Part shown: one piece after another, positions 26,670 through 35,233 of the stretch
Numbering within the stretch: the stretch's first letter is position 1
How the letters are laid out: every line of letters begins with the position of its first letter
Source: Saprospirales bacterium
Lineage (GTDB): Bacteria > Bacteroidota > Bacteroidia > Chitinophagales > Saprospiraceae
Assembly: GCA_007695035.1 (NCBI GenBank)
Contig: REEO01000067.1
Location: 1-64,000 of the forward strand
Direction of reading: 5' to 3'
DNA length: 64,000 nt
Program-made: the position numbers and the translations under genes
The notes under the pieces: model-generated
The model's database searches: none
What the model saw: only the letters and a program-made list of their open reading frames with translations
What the model was told of the DNA's origin: nothing

Positions 26670-26742
26670 GATCTCGTAGCTCAGCTGGCAGAGCATCTGA
26701 CTTTTAATCAGAGGGTCCTGGGTTCGATTCCCAGCGAGATCA
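26670..26742 (+). tRNA. tRNA-Lys (anticodon TTT)
   Basis: A full cloverleaf can be drawn: acceptor GATCTCG pairs with CGAGATC, the D arm contains AGCTGGCAG, the anticodon arm TCTGA-CTTTTAA-TCAGA has anticodon TTT at 26703-26705, and the T arm is CTGGG-TTCGATT-CCCAG. The discriminator base is A at 26742, and CCA is not encoded. Confidence 0.97.
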
Positions 26743-26753
26743 CAGAAAAACCG

Positions 26754-26786
26754 GGGCTTGTAGCTGTTTTGCTGCAAGCCCTTTTT
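26754..26786 (+). terminator. Intrinsic terminator after tRNA-Lys
   Basis: An 11-bp stem (GGGCTTGTAGC with GCTGCAAGCCC, one G-T pair), a 6-base loop and a run of five T at 26782-26786, twelve bases after the tRNA. Confidence 0.88.
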
Positions 26787-26836
26787 CGTGAGATTGCAGC
26801 TTCTTTCCCAACAAATAAAGCCCCTATGCTACCAGA

Positions 26837-27016
26837 TCAACGGTTGACAAGCGCATCCAGACCTTCTCTGATGCCTGACTGGAATACAAAATCCCAACCG
26901 TGGTCGTAGATTAATATCAACAGCCCAAGGAAAAGTACCAGCAGTATCAAAAACACTGTTAATGTCCAGTCCAGTGAATGGCCCCCTCTTCTCGAATTTT
27001 CTTTCCCAAAATCCAT
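26837..27016 (-). CDS. Small single-pass membrane protein (59 aa)
   Basis: An ATG at 27016 opens 59 codons ending in TGA at 26837-26839. The peptide has a polar basic N-terminus (M-D-F-G-K-E-N-S-R-R-G-G), one strong hydrophobic helix (about residues 17-37, rich in Leu/Val/Phe/Ile), then a polar tail (Y-D-H-G-W-D-F). This composition is unlikely by chance. Topology is expected to be C-terminus out only if the basic N-terminus stays inside. No family recognised. It lies between the tRNA-Lys terminator and the M1 peptidase. Confidence 0.55.
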   Translation of the reverse strand: MDFGKENSRRGGHSLDWTLTVFLILLVLFLGLLILIYDHGWDFVFQSGIREGLDALVNR

Positions 27017-27081
27017 TGTCCGTAAAATGAATTCATGGAATTACTGCAAAAACATTGCCAAAAACTCGCAACTAGTTGAAG

Positions 27082-27095
27082 TACAATGCATTGTA
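27082..27095. promoter_or_regulatory. Perfect 14-bp palindrome
   Basis: TACAATGCATTGTA is a perfect palindrome about 65 bp upstream of the 59-residue peptide start. It could be an operator for a dimeric regulator. Another inverted pair (CATGT and ACATG) lies about 10 bp further on. No regulator can be named. Confidence 0.3.
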
Positions 27096-27284
27096 AGATT
27101 TTTTCATGTGTGTTTTTTACATGAATGTTTTATCAAGTAATTGATTTTTAGTTGAAAGTATTTGATGTAAAAATTATATGTGTTCCTGGTCCAGAATTTT
27201 CCTCTGAAGCTAAATTGCCCTCAGGGGTGGTTGATTACAACTCATATGAATTAAACGGTAGTTAAATTCCTGCCTTGGTTCAGG

Positions 27285-29762
27285 TCACTGCACGATGACG
27301 GGTACCACAGAATGTCTCAAATCAGAGTGGTTGGTGCCGGCTGTGGTGAGTTGGATAAAATACACACCCGGACTTTCACCTCCAATGTCAATTGTGACGG
27401 GAGTTTGAGGGTGAATTTTTAAGTTGTTAAGGTGCTTGACCAATCTACCAGCGCCATCGTGGATTTTTATATCGTATTTGCCGTCCAGATCTTGGGATTG
27501 CAGCTTAAAAATTCCCGGGCCGGGATTGGGGTAAACCTGTAGTTTGTGGCCCCTCATATCCAACTCTGATATAGTACTTGGTTCCTTAAAAAAAGAATTG
27601 GCAAATGCGTATTCTCCTGGCAAGGGGGAGTTGATGTTGATAAAGCCATTGCCGTCATTTGGAAGCAGGACGTTTTTAACATAGTCGGGATGCTCGACCC
27701 AATCAACGGAGGGGTTAGGTCGGTAAACCAGGATCAGGCTGTCTTCTGAATGTGCGGTTAAGCTGCTATCTAAGGGGAAGCTACCTCGCCCTGTATATCT
27801 CAATATTACAATGGCGTCCCAGTTCTCGTCATAACTGCCACCTATTTTAAAGTAATGGGAATCGCTTATTCTAAAATCAGGATCTTCTGACCTGACCTCT
27901 TGTGGTGGGCTGAGGTGGTGCTCAATAAAGAACAGGACCGAATCCGCTATTTGATTGGTAATGATTCGTGAATTGGTATGTGCATCAAGCGTTGAGCCGG
28001 TTCCCGTAACCAGGTGAAGGGACGAAAAAGAAGCGAGATTGAGATGTTGTCGCTCATTGAGTACCACCCAATCAGGTTTGAAATCGACTGTGGCCGTATC
28101 CACTGAAAATGCTCCCCCTGCTGTGAGTATTGCAGTTTGAGTCCGCATACCGGAACCAAAAGTGACCTGCATGGGCACTCCGTTGTGTAAGTGGGGGCTG
28201 TGGTGTTTCTGTTGTCTGAAATGGATGGCGACTCTGTAATGCTCACCAGCATTTTCCAAAACCCGGAAAGAATCTACATTGAAATCTGAGTATCCCGGGG
28301 CAAATATCCAGTCGTCAAAAAAATCTGTAAGGTCAATTCCAGAATAAGCTGAGAGTTCATCCCTGAACCTTTCGGCGTTGATATCGGAAAAGTAGTTGTT
28401 GCTCAAAACCTCCCGCATACTGTGGCGGTAAAGGCTGTCACCGAGGTACCCTCTGAGATTGTGCATCATTGAAGCACCTCTGTTGTAGGTGTGCCTTCCA
28501 TAGGTGTTGTGGGGCGGCATGGGAGATAGCGCGTAGTAATCTCCGTCAATCTGATGGGCGTTGCGAATGGTATTAAAGTGATTGCTCCGGACAGAAGACC
28601 GGAGTCCCTCATGACCGTGCAGCTGTTCCTCTGTAAGGTGGGCTCCATACTCAGCAGGTCCCTCTTTAATCCACATATCGTGAGAGGTTGTGAGGGTCGT
28701 GACATTACCCCACCAATGGTGAGCCAATTCGTGGGCCATCAATCTGGTGCTTTTATTTCCACCGGCGATACTGCTTGCCGGGTAGGCTGTATTGGTCGGA
28801 TGTTCCATGGCACCTCTGGTAGTGATAACATATCCGATGCGCTCAAAAGGGTAGGGGCCATACCAGTACTCCAGGGCATCAATTGCAGCTCCCAGGTCCT
28901 CGAGTGATGCTTCGAAATTGTCCAGGTCGCTCGATCTGGCAATTAACTCAATATCAACGGGGCCGTATCGCCCGTCGTGGGTCCAATTGCGGGTGGAATA
29001 GTTGCTTATGGCCACACTGCTCAGGTACGTGGGAATGGGTTGCTCCATAAAGTAGCTTCGGATTATGGTGTCGCCGCCTATATTTTCCTCACCGATAAAC
29101 CTACCCACGCAATGGGCTCTTCTTCCTCCCGATGTTTTAAGGTGGTATTCAAAAGTGGACCGTTGAACGAAATTGTCAAAGCAGGGAATCCAAGCTCTGC
29201 CAAAATTGTGTGGGTCTGCTGCAAGTCCTATACCCAGGTTGTAAGCGTAACCCTGCTCAAAATAAAACCCTCCAAATCCCGAAGGACAGGTGATTGGGGT
29301 GCCTCCGTAAAAAACTTCCGCATACACAGTATCCCCTTTATTGAGTTTCTCATTTTCCTTGATTCTGATATACCTGCCATCGTGACTAAAGGTTAGATGC
29401 TCCCCATCCCTTTTTATGGAATCTACCAGAAGGCCCTCCAGATCGAGGGTGATGTTTTTGATAGAATCCATCAACGCTTCCAAATTTACGATGGTTCTAC
29501 CCATTATTTGTTCACCCTGAAAGTCGGTCACATCCAGGTGTATCTCGTAGTGAAATAGATTGAGTGTGTCGCTTCTTCGCCTGATATTCAGGGCCTCCTC
29601 AGACCGCTGGGTAAATGCGATTCCCGGCTGTATCCCGCCGTGGGCGTGCCTGCATCCAAATTCAGGATCGGTTGGTTGGGCATGTATTACAGCAGTTTTC
29701 GGTGAAATTCCGGTCAACATCAATCCGGCCAATACCAGAGAGAGAATGTAGCTGATTTTCAT
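27285..29762 (-). CDS. Secreted M1-family metallopeptidase with T9SS type A domain (825 aa)
   Basis: An aminopeptidase-N-like protein. The zinc motif H-E-L-A-H-H-W-W-G-N with the downstream glutamate in K-E-G-P-A-E-Y is intact; the exopeptidase GxMEN motif appears as G-A-M-E-H-P. The start at 29762 gives a typical signal peptide (M-K-I-S-Y-I-L-S-L-V-L-A-G); the frame can extend to 29822. The last about 80 residues (Y-P-N-P-G-P-G-I-F-K-L) form a T9SS type A sorting domain, so the enzyme is expected on the cell surface or secreted. A long insertion rich in Asp/Ser sits between the catalytic and sorting parts. Confidence 0.9.
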   Translation of the reverse strand: MKISYILSLVLAGLMLTGISPKTAVIHAQPTDPEFGCRHAHGGIQPGIAFTQRSEEALNIRRRSDTLNLFHYEIHLDVTDFQGEQIMGRTIVNLEALMDSIKNITLDLEGLLVDSIKRDGEHLTFSHDGRYIRIKENEKLNKGDTVYAEVFYGGTPITCPSGFGGFYFEQGYAYNLGIGLAADPHNFGRAWIPCFDNFVQRSTFEYHLKTSGGRRAHCVGRFIGEENIGGDTIIRSYFMEQPIPTYLSSVAISNYSTRNWTHDGRYGPVDIELIARSSDLDNFEASLEDLGAAIDALEYWYGPYPFERIGYVITTRGAMEHPTNTAYPASSIAGGNKSTRLMAHELAHHWWGNVTTLTTSHDMWIKEGPAEYGAHLTEEQLHGHEGLRSSVRSNHFNTIRNAHQIDGDYYALSPMPPHNTYGRHTYNRGASMMHNLRGYLGDSLYRHSMREVLSNNYFSDINAERFRDELSAYSGIDLTDFFDDWIFAPGYSDFNVDSFRVLENAGEHYRVAIHFRQQKHHSPHLHNGVPMQVTFGSGMRTQTAILTAGGAFSVDTATVDFKPDWVVLNERQHLNLASFSSLHLVTGTGSTLDAHTNSRIITNQIADSVLFFIEHHLSPPQEVRSEDPDFRISDSHYFKIGGSYDENWDAIVILRYTGRGSFPLDSSLTAHSEDSLILVYRPNPSVDWVEHPDYVKNVLLPNDGNGFININSPLPGEYAFANSFFKEPSTISELDMRGHKLQVYPNPGPGIFKLQSQDLDGKYDIKIHDGAGRLVKHLNNLKIHPQTPVTIDIGGESPGVYFIQLTTAGTNHSDLRHSVVPVIVQ

Positions 29763-29825
29763 GATAGATTTTTTTGAGACGCTGGTATTGCAACGGGATT
29801 GAATTTCTTGAATCATGTTCATTAA

Positions 29826-30854
29826 TCAATCAAAAAGGCTGTCATAGCGAGAGCCACTCTGTTTGTCATCATCATTATTCTTTTTCCTGATCTTTTCTGA
29901 TTTTGGTCGGTTGAGATCCAGCTTATCTTCCGGCATGGATTTTCCTTCCATGAGCATTAGTTGGCTTTCCTTTTCCCATTCTTCCAGCATTTTGAGTCCC
30001 TGCTCTTCGAATATGCCGTTTTGTAAGTCCACAGAATTCATGAAATTGGAGGACATTTCCATAAATCGCTCCATTTCACCGACTTTATTTGCCACGTCAT
30101 CGGCAATGGCCTCCAGAGCTTTGTCAAACATGATTCGTCTGTCGTTGTCACCTGAAATGACATTCATGGCCGATTTCATTGCAGAGTGGCTCGCCCGGAT
30201 GGCTTTACGCTCCTGTTCTTTGAGCTTTACCTGGTCCTTAGTGTCCTCGAGAAGTATTTCAGAGTTTTGGTACATCTTGGTCAGTACCCGGTATAGCACT
30301 TCCATTTTTTGAAGCAGTTCCTTGTACTTTCCATTGCTATCCCGCAGTCGTGCAGCTTTTCGAGTAGAGAGCATAACCTGCCGCTCCATACCTTCTTCAT
30401 TGGCCCTTTTGGCCATCATCAGGTTGTTTTCTATTTCGGATTCATTGTCTGAAATCATGGTTTTCAGGCGGCGCATCTGGCCCCTTATTGCACCTATTTG
30501 CTTGCCCATTTTGCGGAGGTTTTTCTCCAGGTCCTGGACGTAGTTTTTCAGGATTCCGATGGGGTCTATGGTTATAAAAACCCCGGTAAGCCAACGCATA
30601 ATACTCCGGTAACTGTAAGAAATCAGCGTTCGCATTCGCGGGTCAAATACCATATACAGAATAGCAAAGAGGACCAGCAACATGCCTACCAAATAAAGGG
30701 TGTTTTGAGCGAGAACAATGAGAGTAGGCAGTGCGATGTAAAGCAAATACCCCCCGCCTATCAAAAGACCAGCAATAAACAACATGCCTGTAATTCCCTC
30801 CGGCCTTTTCCAAAATGACTTCTCCTTGAACTGTGGATTTTGCACCTGATTCAT
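29826..30854 (-). CDS. Membrane-anchored PspA/ESCRT-III-like coiled-coil protein (342 aa)
   Basis: Two hydrophobic helices (about residues 22-44 and 50-68) are followed by a stretch resembling the start of PspA/IM30 proteins (I-D-P-I-G-I-L-K-N-Y-V-Q-D-L-E-K-N-L near 95-112) and then about 200 residues of charged heptad-like helix, ending in a basic/acidic tail. PspA and Vipp1 remodel membranes and belong to the ESCRT-III superfamily, but normally attach by an amphipathic helix and have no transmembrane segments. Assignment as a distant relative is inference from the helical pattern. The gene immediately precedes the M1 peptidase gene on the same strand. Confidence 0.6.
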   Translation of the reverse strand: MNQVQNPQFKEKSFWKRPEGITGMLFIAGLLIGGGYLLYIALPTLIVLAQNTLYLVGMLLVLFAILYMVFDPRMRTLISYSYRSIMRWLTGVFITIDPIGILKNYVQDLEKNLRKMGKQIGAIRGQMRRLKTMISDNESEIENNLMMAKRANEEGMERQVMLSTRKAARLRDSNGKYKELLQKMEVLYRVLTKMYQNSEILLEDTKDQVKLKEQERKAIRASHSAMKSAMNVISGDNDRRIMFDKALEAIADDVANKVGEMERFMEMSSNFMNSVDLQNGIFEEQGLKMLEEWEKESQLMLMEGKSMPEDKLDLNRPKSEKIRKKNNDDDKQSGSRYDSLFD

Positions 30855-31065
30855 ATTTCTCGATTTGTTTGGCTAAATATAAGACAATTTACAAAACTCA
30901 GGCGAATCTGTCCCAAATATGCGACCAAAATAAAGGGCAATTGGACAAATAGAGCCTTTTAACAGGTAAATTAATATCAACCGAAATGGTTTTGGGAACG
31001 CAGGTATAATATGTGAATCGGAATCGGACTTTCTTCACTGGCGATTTCAAATCCATATGCCCTAA

Positions 31066-32145
31066 TTACAGAAAATCCACATCCGGGGCGAATGGATACC
31101 TCATCAAAAAATGAATGGCTCGCTCGATGTTGCAGCCTTCAAAAACCACATCGTACAGCATTTTGGTGATGGTAACGTGTATGTTGTAGTGTTTGCTGAG
31201 TTGTCGGGCTATCTTGAGCGTTCTAATTCCCTCGGCAACCTCTTCCATGTCCTCCAAAATATCTTCCAGGGTTTCTCCGCGCGCCAGTCGCCTCCCCACC
31301 TGAAAATTCCGGCTTTTATCACTTGTGCAGGTTGCAATCAGGTCTCCTATACCGGCCGTACCGAGAAATGCATGGCTTGAACTCCCCATCGCTTTGCCAA
31401 AATAGATAACCTCTCGGAGACCGCGGGTGATCAACATGGCCTGCATGTTTTTTCCGTATTCCAAACCATCGAGGAGTCCTGCTCCCAGGGCAATGATGTT
31501 TTTTAGGGCTCCGGCTAATTCTGCTCCTACGAGGTCCTTGGAACCAAATACAAAAAATTGATCACTAGAAAGGGCCCGCTGGCCGATATCAACCACTTCC
31601 TCAAATTCAGATGCAATCACCGTGGCAGTGGGTTGCCCATCCAGGATTTCCTTTGCGAGATTGGGACCCGACAGGCAACCGACCCGGATTACATTGCTCT
31701 CTTCGCAGATGAGCTCACTCATGGTGCGGACCTGTTTCCGGGTTATTTTGGTGTTGAGTATTTCGCTTTCCGTGCTGTTTTTTACATCCAGTCCCTTGGT
31801 GCCGTGAATCAAAATATGGGCAGGTTTGAGGTGGGGGGTGAAAGACCGAAGCACTTCTCCGAAGTTGGCCGAGGGGAGGACGGGAAAAATCAGGGTACAT
31901 TTTTTGGCCATTTCTGCCGGGTCCGATGTGGCGGTTATCTTTTCCGGGTGTTTGAGATAAGGGCCCATGTCACCGGTGTTTACCCGGTCCACAAAACTTT
32001 GCCGCCTTGAATAGAGCAGGACGTTGTCTGCGTTTTTTGCGAGCAAATTGGCAATGGTGCTTCCAAAGACCCCTGCTCCAATTACTCCCACGCAGTTCAA
32101 TAAACCATTGACCTCCTCTTTCATCGATGTAGCCGGTTGATTCAA
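31066..32145 (-). CDS. gpsA: NAD(P)H-dependent glycerol-3-phosphate dehydrogenase (359 aa)
   Basis: Makes sn-glycerol 3-phosphate for phospholipid synthesis. The N-terminal Rossmann motif G-V-I-G-A-G-V-F-G-S is at about 19-28; G-P-N-L-A-K-E-I and the catalytic lysine region G-A-L-K-N-I-I-A-L-G-A-G follow. Length is slightly above the usual 330-340 because of an N-terminal extension of about 15 residues; the start is therefore uncertain. It lies 8 bp after the DUF6438 lipoprotein gene and so belongs to the yidC run. Confidence 0.93.
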   Translation of the reverse strand: MNQPATSMKEEVNGLLNCVGVIGAGVFGSTIANLLAKNADNVLLYSRRQSFVDRVNTGDMGPYLKHPEKITATSDPAEMAKKCTLIFPVLPSANFGEVLRSFTPHLKPAHILIHGTKGLDVKNSTESEILNTKITRKQVRTMSELICEESNVIRVGCLSGPNLAKEILDGQPTATVIASEFEEVVDIGQRALSSDQFFVFGSKDLVGAELAGALKNIIALGAGLLDGLEYGKNMQAMLITRGLREVIYFGKAMGSSSHAFLGTAGIGDLIATCTSDKSRNFQVGRRLARGETLEDILEDMEEVAEGIRTLKIARQLSKHYNIHVTITKMLYDVVFEGCNIERAIHFLMRYPFAPDVDFL

Positions 32146-32153
32146 AATTCCAA

Positions 32154-32708
32154 TTATCTGGTCACCCCTCGTTTTTCGTCGGCTTCCCAGTCTATTTTGT
32201 CAACAAGGTCTTGTAGCTTTTGCTCAATTTCTTCGAGTTCTGAGGGCCCCGCGTTATTGTGATTCACTGTTTTTTCAAGATTGTTGAAAACGAGCGTGGT
32301 TATGGTATTGGACATATCGGGGATGTAGTAATCCCTGTCAATCGGGTAGTTATCTGCCATGTCAAAAAATCCCATATCAAAAGCCTCCTTGATAAGAGAT
32401 TCGAGCCGGGATTCATTAAATTTTCCGAGGTGAATTCCAAGCGGTTCGACAAAGGCCTCCCCATTGAAAGTAGCCACGCCTCCGCGGTAAAAACGAACCC
32501 TGAATATGGGACAATGTCCAAAGCAACCCGTGCGGCGGAATGCAGCCATTAGCTCCGTATTTTCCGGGTCAAAATCCTCCAGCGCAATATCATCCTGACC
32601 ATTTTGGTCCTCTGCAGCCCGGTCTGTCCAACGGCCGCAAGCCGCCAATAAAATTACAGCGAGGACGAGTACGACCGGCATGAGTGGTTTTGCTGATTGG
32701 AATATCAT
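32154..32708 (-). CDS. DUF6438 family lipoprotein (184 aa)
   Basis: A signal sequence ends in L-A-A-C, a lipobox-like site (about residue 24), followed by an acidic linker. The family core R-T-G-C-F-G-H-C-P-I-F-R-V is present, with its two cysteines four apart. Function is unknown. Its ATG overlaps the yidC stop (ATGA at 32705-32708), indicating translational coupling to the insertase. Confidence 0.82.
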   Translation of the reverse strand: MIFQSAKPLMPVVLVLAVILLAACGRWTDRAAEDQNGQDDIALEDFDPENTELMAAFRRTGCFGHCPIFRVRFYRGGVATFNGEAFVEPLGIHLGKFNESRLESLIKEAFDMGFFDMADNYPIDRDYYIPDMSNTITTLVFNNLEKTVNHNNAGPSELEEIEQKLQDLVDKIDWEADEKRGVTR

Positions 32709-34639
32709 TTCTTTCCCGATTTTTTTCCTGATTTTTTCTTGCGCTCTTCAGCAACCCGCTGCTGTTCTTTGAGAACTTCCTCTAAGCGAGCCTGAAATCC
32801 GCCCTTCTTTTTCGGCTTCTTCTTGTTGATCTCAAGCTGCTTCTTGATCTTTTCCTCGTCAAAAACAAAGTTCTTGGTGATGACGATCTGCGCAATGTTA
32901 ACGAGATTACTGCAAAACAGGTATGCTGTCAATCCCGAAGCAAAGCTGTTAAAGAAAAACAGGAACATGATGGGCATAAAGTACTGTATGTTTTTCATCA
33001 TAGGATTGACGGCATTCATGTCCATGTGCCTGGTGTTGTAGTGAGTGTACAGTACAGTGGTTCCGGCCCAGAGCAAAGTGAACAGACTTATATGCGCCCC
33101 GTAAAAGGGTATCTCAAATCCGAGATACAGTATGGAATCGTAGGACGAGAGATCAGAGGCCCAGAGGAATGACTCCTGACGGAACTCAATAGAGGCAGGG
33201 AAAAACCGGTAGAGTGCAAACCAAATGGGCATTTGTAAGACCATTGGCATACAACCGCCCAGCGGATTCACGCCGAACTCCCGGTATATCTTCATGGTCT
33301 CCATCTGTATTTTCTGCTGATCACCCTTGAACTTTTCCCGCAGTTTTTCCATATGCGGCTTGAGTGCAGACATTTTGGCCTGCGAGTAAAGCATTTTATA
33401 GGTCAGCGGATACAGTGCCATTTTTACAATAAAGGTCAGAATGAGAATTACCATTCCAGCATTACCAATCCAGCCCATCAGTGTGGAGAACATTGGCCTG
33501 ACCACCCAGCGGTTGATGGTACCGAAAATACTCCAGCCAAATGGCACGATATCCGTGATGTCATACCCCAGTTCCCCCAGCCTTTCAAAATCGTTCGGAC
33601 CTATGTAAAAGGTCATCTCAAAGGTGGAGGTGCTGCTTCTCTCCACGGGAATATCCAATCGAGACCGCAGCAATTTCAATTCTTCGGCATTCTCGTCCAG
33701 CATAACTGTTTCCAGAAAACCACCACTAAAGGTTTCGTTTGCCAATAAACTTGAGTTGAAAAACTGATTGGAGTGGGAAATCCATTTTAGTGGACTTCCT
33801 TCCTTGTTTTCTGTATCGCTTCGACGGCATGAACAATAACTGGACCGGCGGTCGTACTCCCGGAAGTAAACCGTCGAGAAATACCGCTCGTAGTCAGTAT
33901 TTTGCTCGAGCCGGTTGAGGTAGTTGATCCAATTGAGTGAAACCGGATTGGGTTCCTGGGCCAGGATATTCTGAAGGTTGACAAAATTGAGCTGGTAGTC
34001 CAGCGCGTAAGATCCCTCGTGAATGGTGTAAACCTGTTCGAAGTAACCGCCGTTTTCGGCGGGCAGTCTAAAGGTGAGCCTGTTGCCATCCAGAGAATGA
34101 TCAAAATACAGATCCCCGGTGGAGACCATCATGTTGTTTTGTCTTAACTGCAGGAAGTACTCAAACTGGTTCCGCGGGTGATTCATCAAAAAGAGTGAAT
34201 CCCTCATTTCCTCTTTGTCCTCCGTCAGAAAGGATCTCAAATAATTTTTTACCCAAACTTCCGTGATCCTGCCGCCTTTATTGGAAAAAACGATGCGGAG
34301 ATGGTCGTTCTCCAGTACGATTTCCTCTCCTTCCCCTTCTCCCGCCGCTGCAAAAGGCCCGTACAAAGAGCGCAGTTCCTCCATTCTCGCCTCCTCATGA
34401 CGAACGGTGTCCAGTTCAGGAGCCGCATCAAATTCAGGTTCAGTCTCGGCGATTAGGGTGTCTCCATCCAGTTCAAGGGTGTCACCTTCCAGGGTGTCCC
34501 TTGCGGCATCCAGTGCTTCCTGGCGCTCTTGTTCAAGTCGCCGCTGCTCAATCTCCTCCTGTGTAGGGGAGTTGATAAAGACCCAAATAACGAAAAGGAT
34601 AAACAATAAAACAATGCCTATGGCAGTATTCCTGTCCAT
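32705..34639 (-). CDS. yidC: Membrane protein insertase YidC (644 aa)
   Basis: Inner-membrane insertase. An N-terminal anchor helix (about 5-22) is followed by a large periplasmic beta-sandwich domain (about 100-345) and the conserved 60KD_IMP/Oxa1-type core with G-W-I-G-N-A-G, P-L-G-G-C-M-P-M-V-L-Q-M-P-I-W-F-A-L-Y and further helices. A lysine-rich C-terminal tail (K-K-K-S-G-K-K-S-G-K-K) probably contacts the ribosome. It includes an acidic low-complexity linker (residues 35-105). On the minus strand a TACCTTTG box (34666-34673) lies about 27 bp before the ATG, a possible -7 element. Confidence 0.96.
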   Translation of the reverse strand: MDRNTAIGIVLLFILFVIWVFINSPTQEEIEQRRLEQERQEALDAARDTLEGDTLELDGDTLIAETEPEFDAAPELDTVRHEEARMEELRSLYGPFAAAGEGEGEEIVLENDHLRIVFSNKGGRITEVWVKNYLRSFLTEDKEEMRDSLFLMNHPRNQFEYFLQLRQNNMMVSTGDLYFDHSLDGNRLTFRLPAENGGYFEQVYTIHEGSYALDYQLNFVNLQNILAQEPNPVSLNWINYLNRLEQNTDYERYFSTVYFREYDRRSSYCSCRRSDTENKEGSPLKWISHSNQFFNSSLLANETFSGGFLETVMLDENAEELKLLRSRLDIPVERSSTSTFEMTFYIGPNDFERLGELGYDITDIVPFGWSIFGTINRWVVRPMFSTLMGWIGNAGMVILILTFIVKMALYPLTYKMLYSQAKMSALKPHMEKLREKFKGDQQKIQMETMKIYREFGVNPLGGCMPMVLQMPIWFALYRFFPASIEFRQESFLWASDLSSYDSILYLGFEIPFYGAHISLFTLLWAGTTVLYTHYNTRHMDMNAVNPMMKNIQYFMPIMFLFFFNSFASGLTAYLFCSNLVNIAQIVITKNFVFDEEKIKKQLEINKKKPKKKGGFQARLEEVLKEQQRVAEERKKKSGKKSGKK

Positions 34640-34702
34640 GTTGTCAGCTTAAAAAAATAATTTTGCAAAGGTACAATTTTGTAAACCATCGAAGCCGAAA
34701 AA

Positions 34703-35137
34703 ATGAGCAATGATTCTTTTAACGACCTGGTCAAGGCTTATTATTCAACCATCTACCGAATAATAAAGCCGCGTATTGAGCTGAAACCAGGGAGGATATG
34801 TCCTCAACTTGACCTGTTTCTCGAAGAAAACGGCATTGACAAATGGGCTGTCATAACTGCTTTTAATCCCAATTCTCGACATCAAAATGACAAACTGAAC
34901 GACCACGCCACCCGCCGGTTGAAGAAAAGACTGGATGAAGCAGGAAAAAGATACCGGGATTTGGTAGCGGAGGCTGATCCTGATTCTCCATGGCCACCGG
35001 AATATGGATTTTTTGCGGAGGTTTCCACTTTGCAGGAAGCCGTAGAACTATCAGGAGATTTTGATCAGAAAGCTATTGTTTACGGTGAAAGGGGTGTTTT
35101 GCCATCCATCGTATGGATCGCCTCGCTAGGCCACTAA
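34703..35137 (+). CDS. DUF3293 family protein (144 aa)
   Basis: Contains the family signature A-V-I-T-A-F-N-P-N-S (about 48-57) and a second conserved block with W-P-P-E-Y-G-F. Length fits the family (about 130-150). It is a cytosolic protein of unknown function, divergent from yidC. Confidence 0.82.
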   Translation: MSNDSFNDLVKAYYSTIYRIIKPRIELKPGRICPQLDLFLEENGIDKWAVITAFNPNSRHQNDKLNDHATRRLKKRLDEAGKRYRDLVAEADPDSPWPPEYGFFAEVSTLQEAVELSGDFDQKAIVYGERGVLPSIVWIASLGH

Positions 35138-35184
35138 GAGCATGCTTATAGTTAGCTTGAAAGCTGAACTGCCGGCCGTGGCAA

Positions 35185-35214
35185 TTGTTATTTTCGATAG
35201 TATGCGTATCTTTG
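35185..35214 (+). promoter_or_regulatory. Bacteroidota-type promoter of ffh
   Basis: TTG at 35185-35187 and TATCTTTG at 35207-35214 with a 19-bp spacer match the Bacteroidota consensus. The start codon follows 19 bp after the -7 box. Confidence 0.65.
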
Positions 35215-35233
35215 GACCCAAATTCACTAACAT

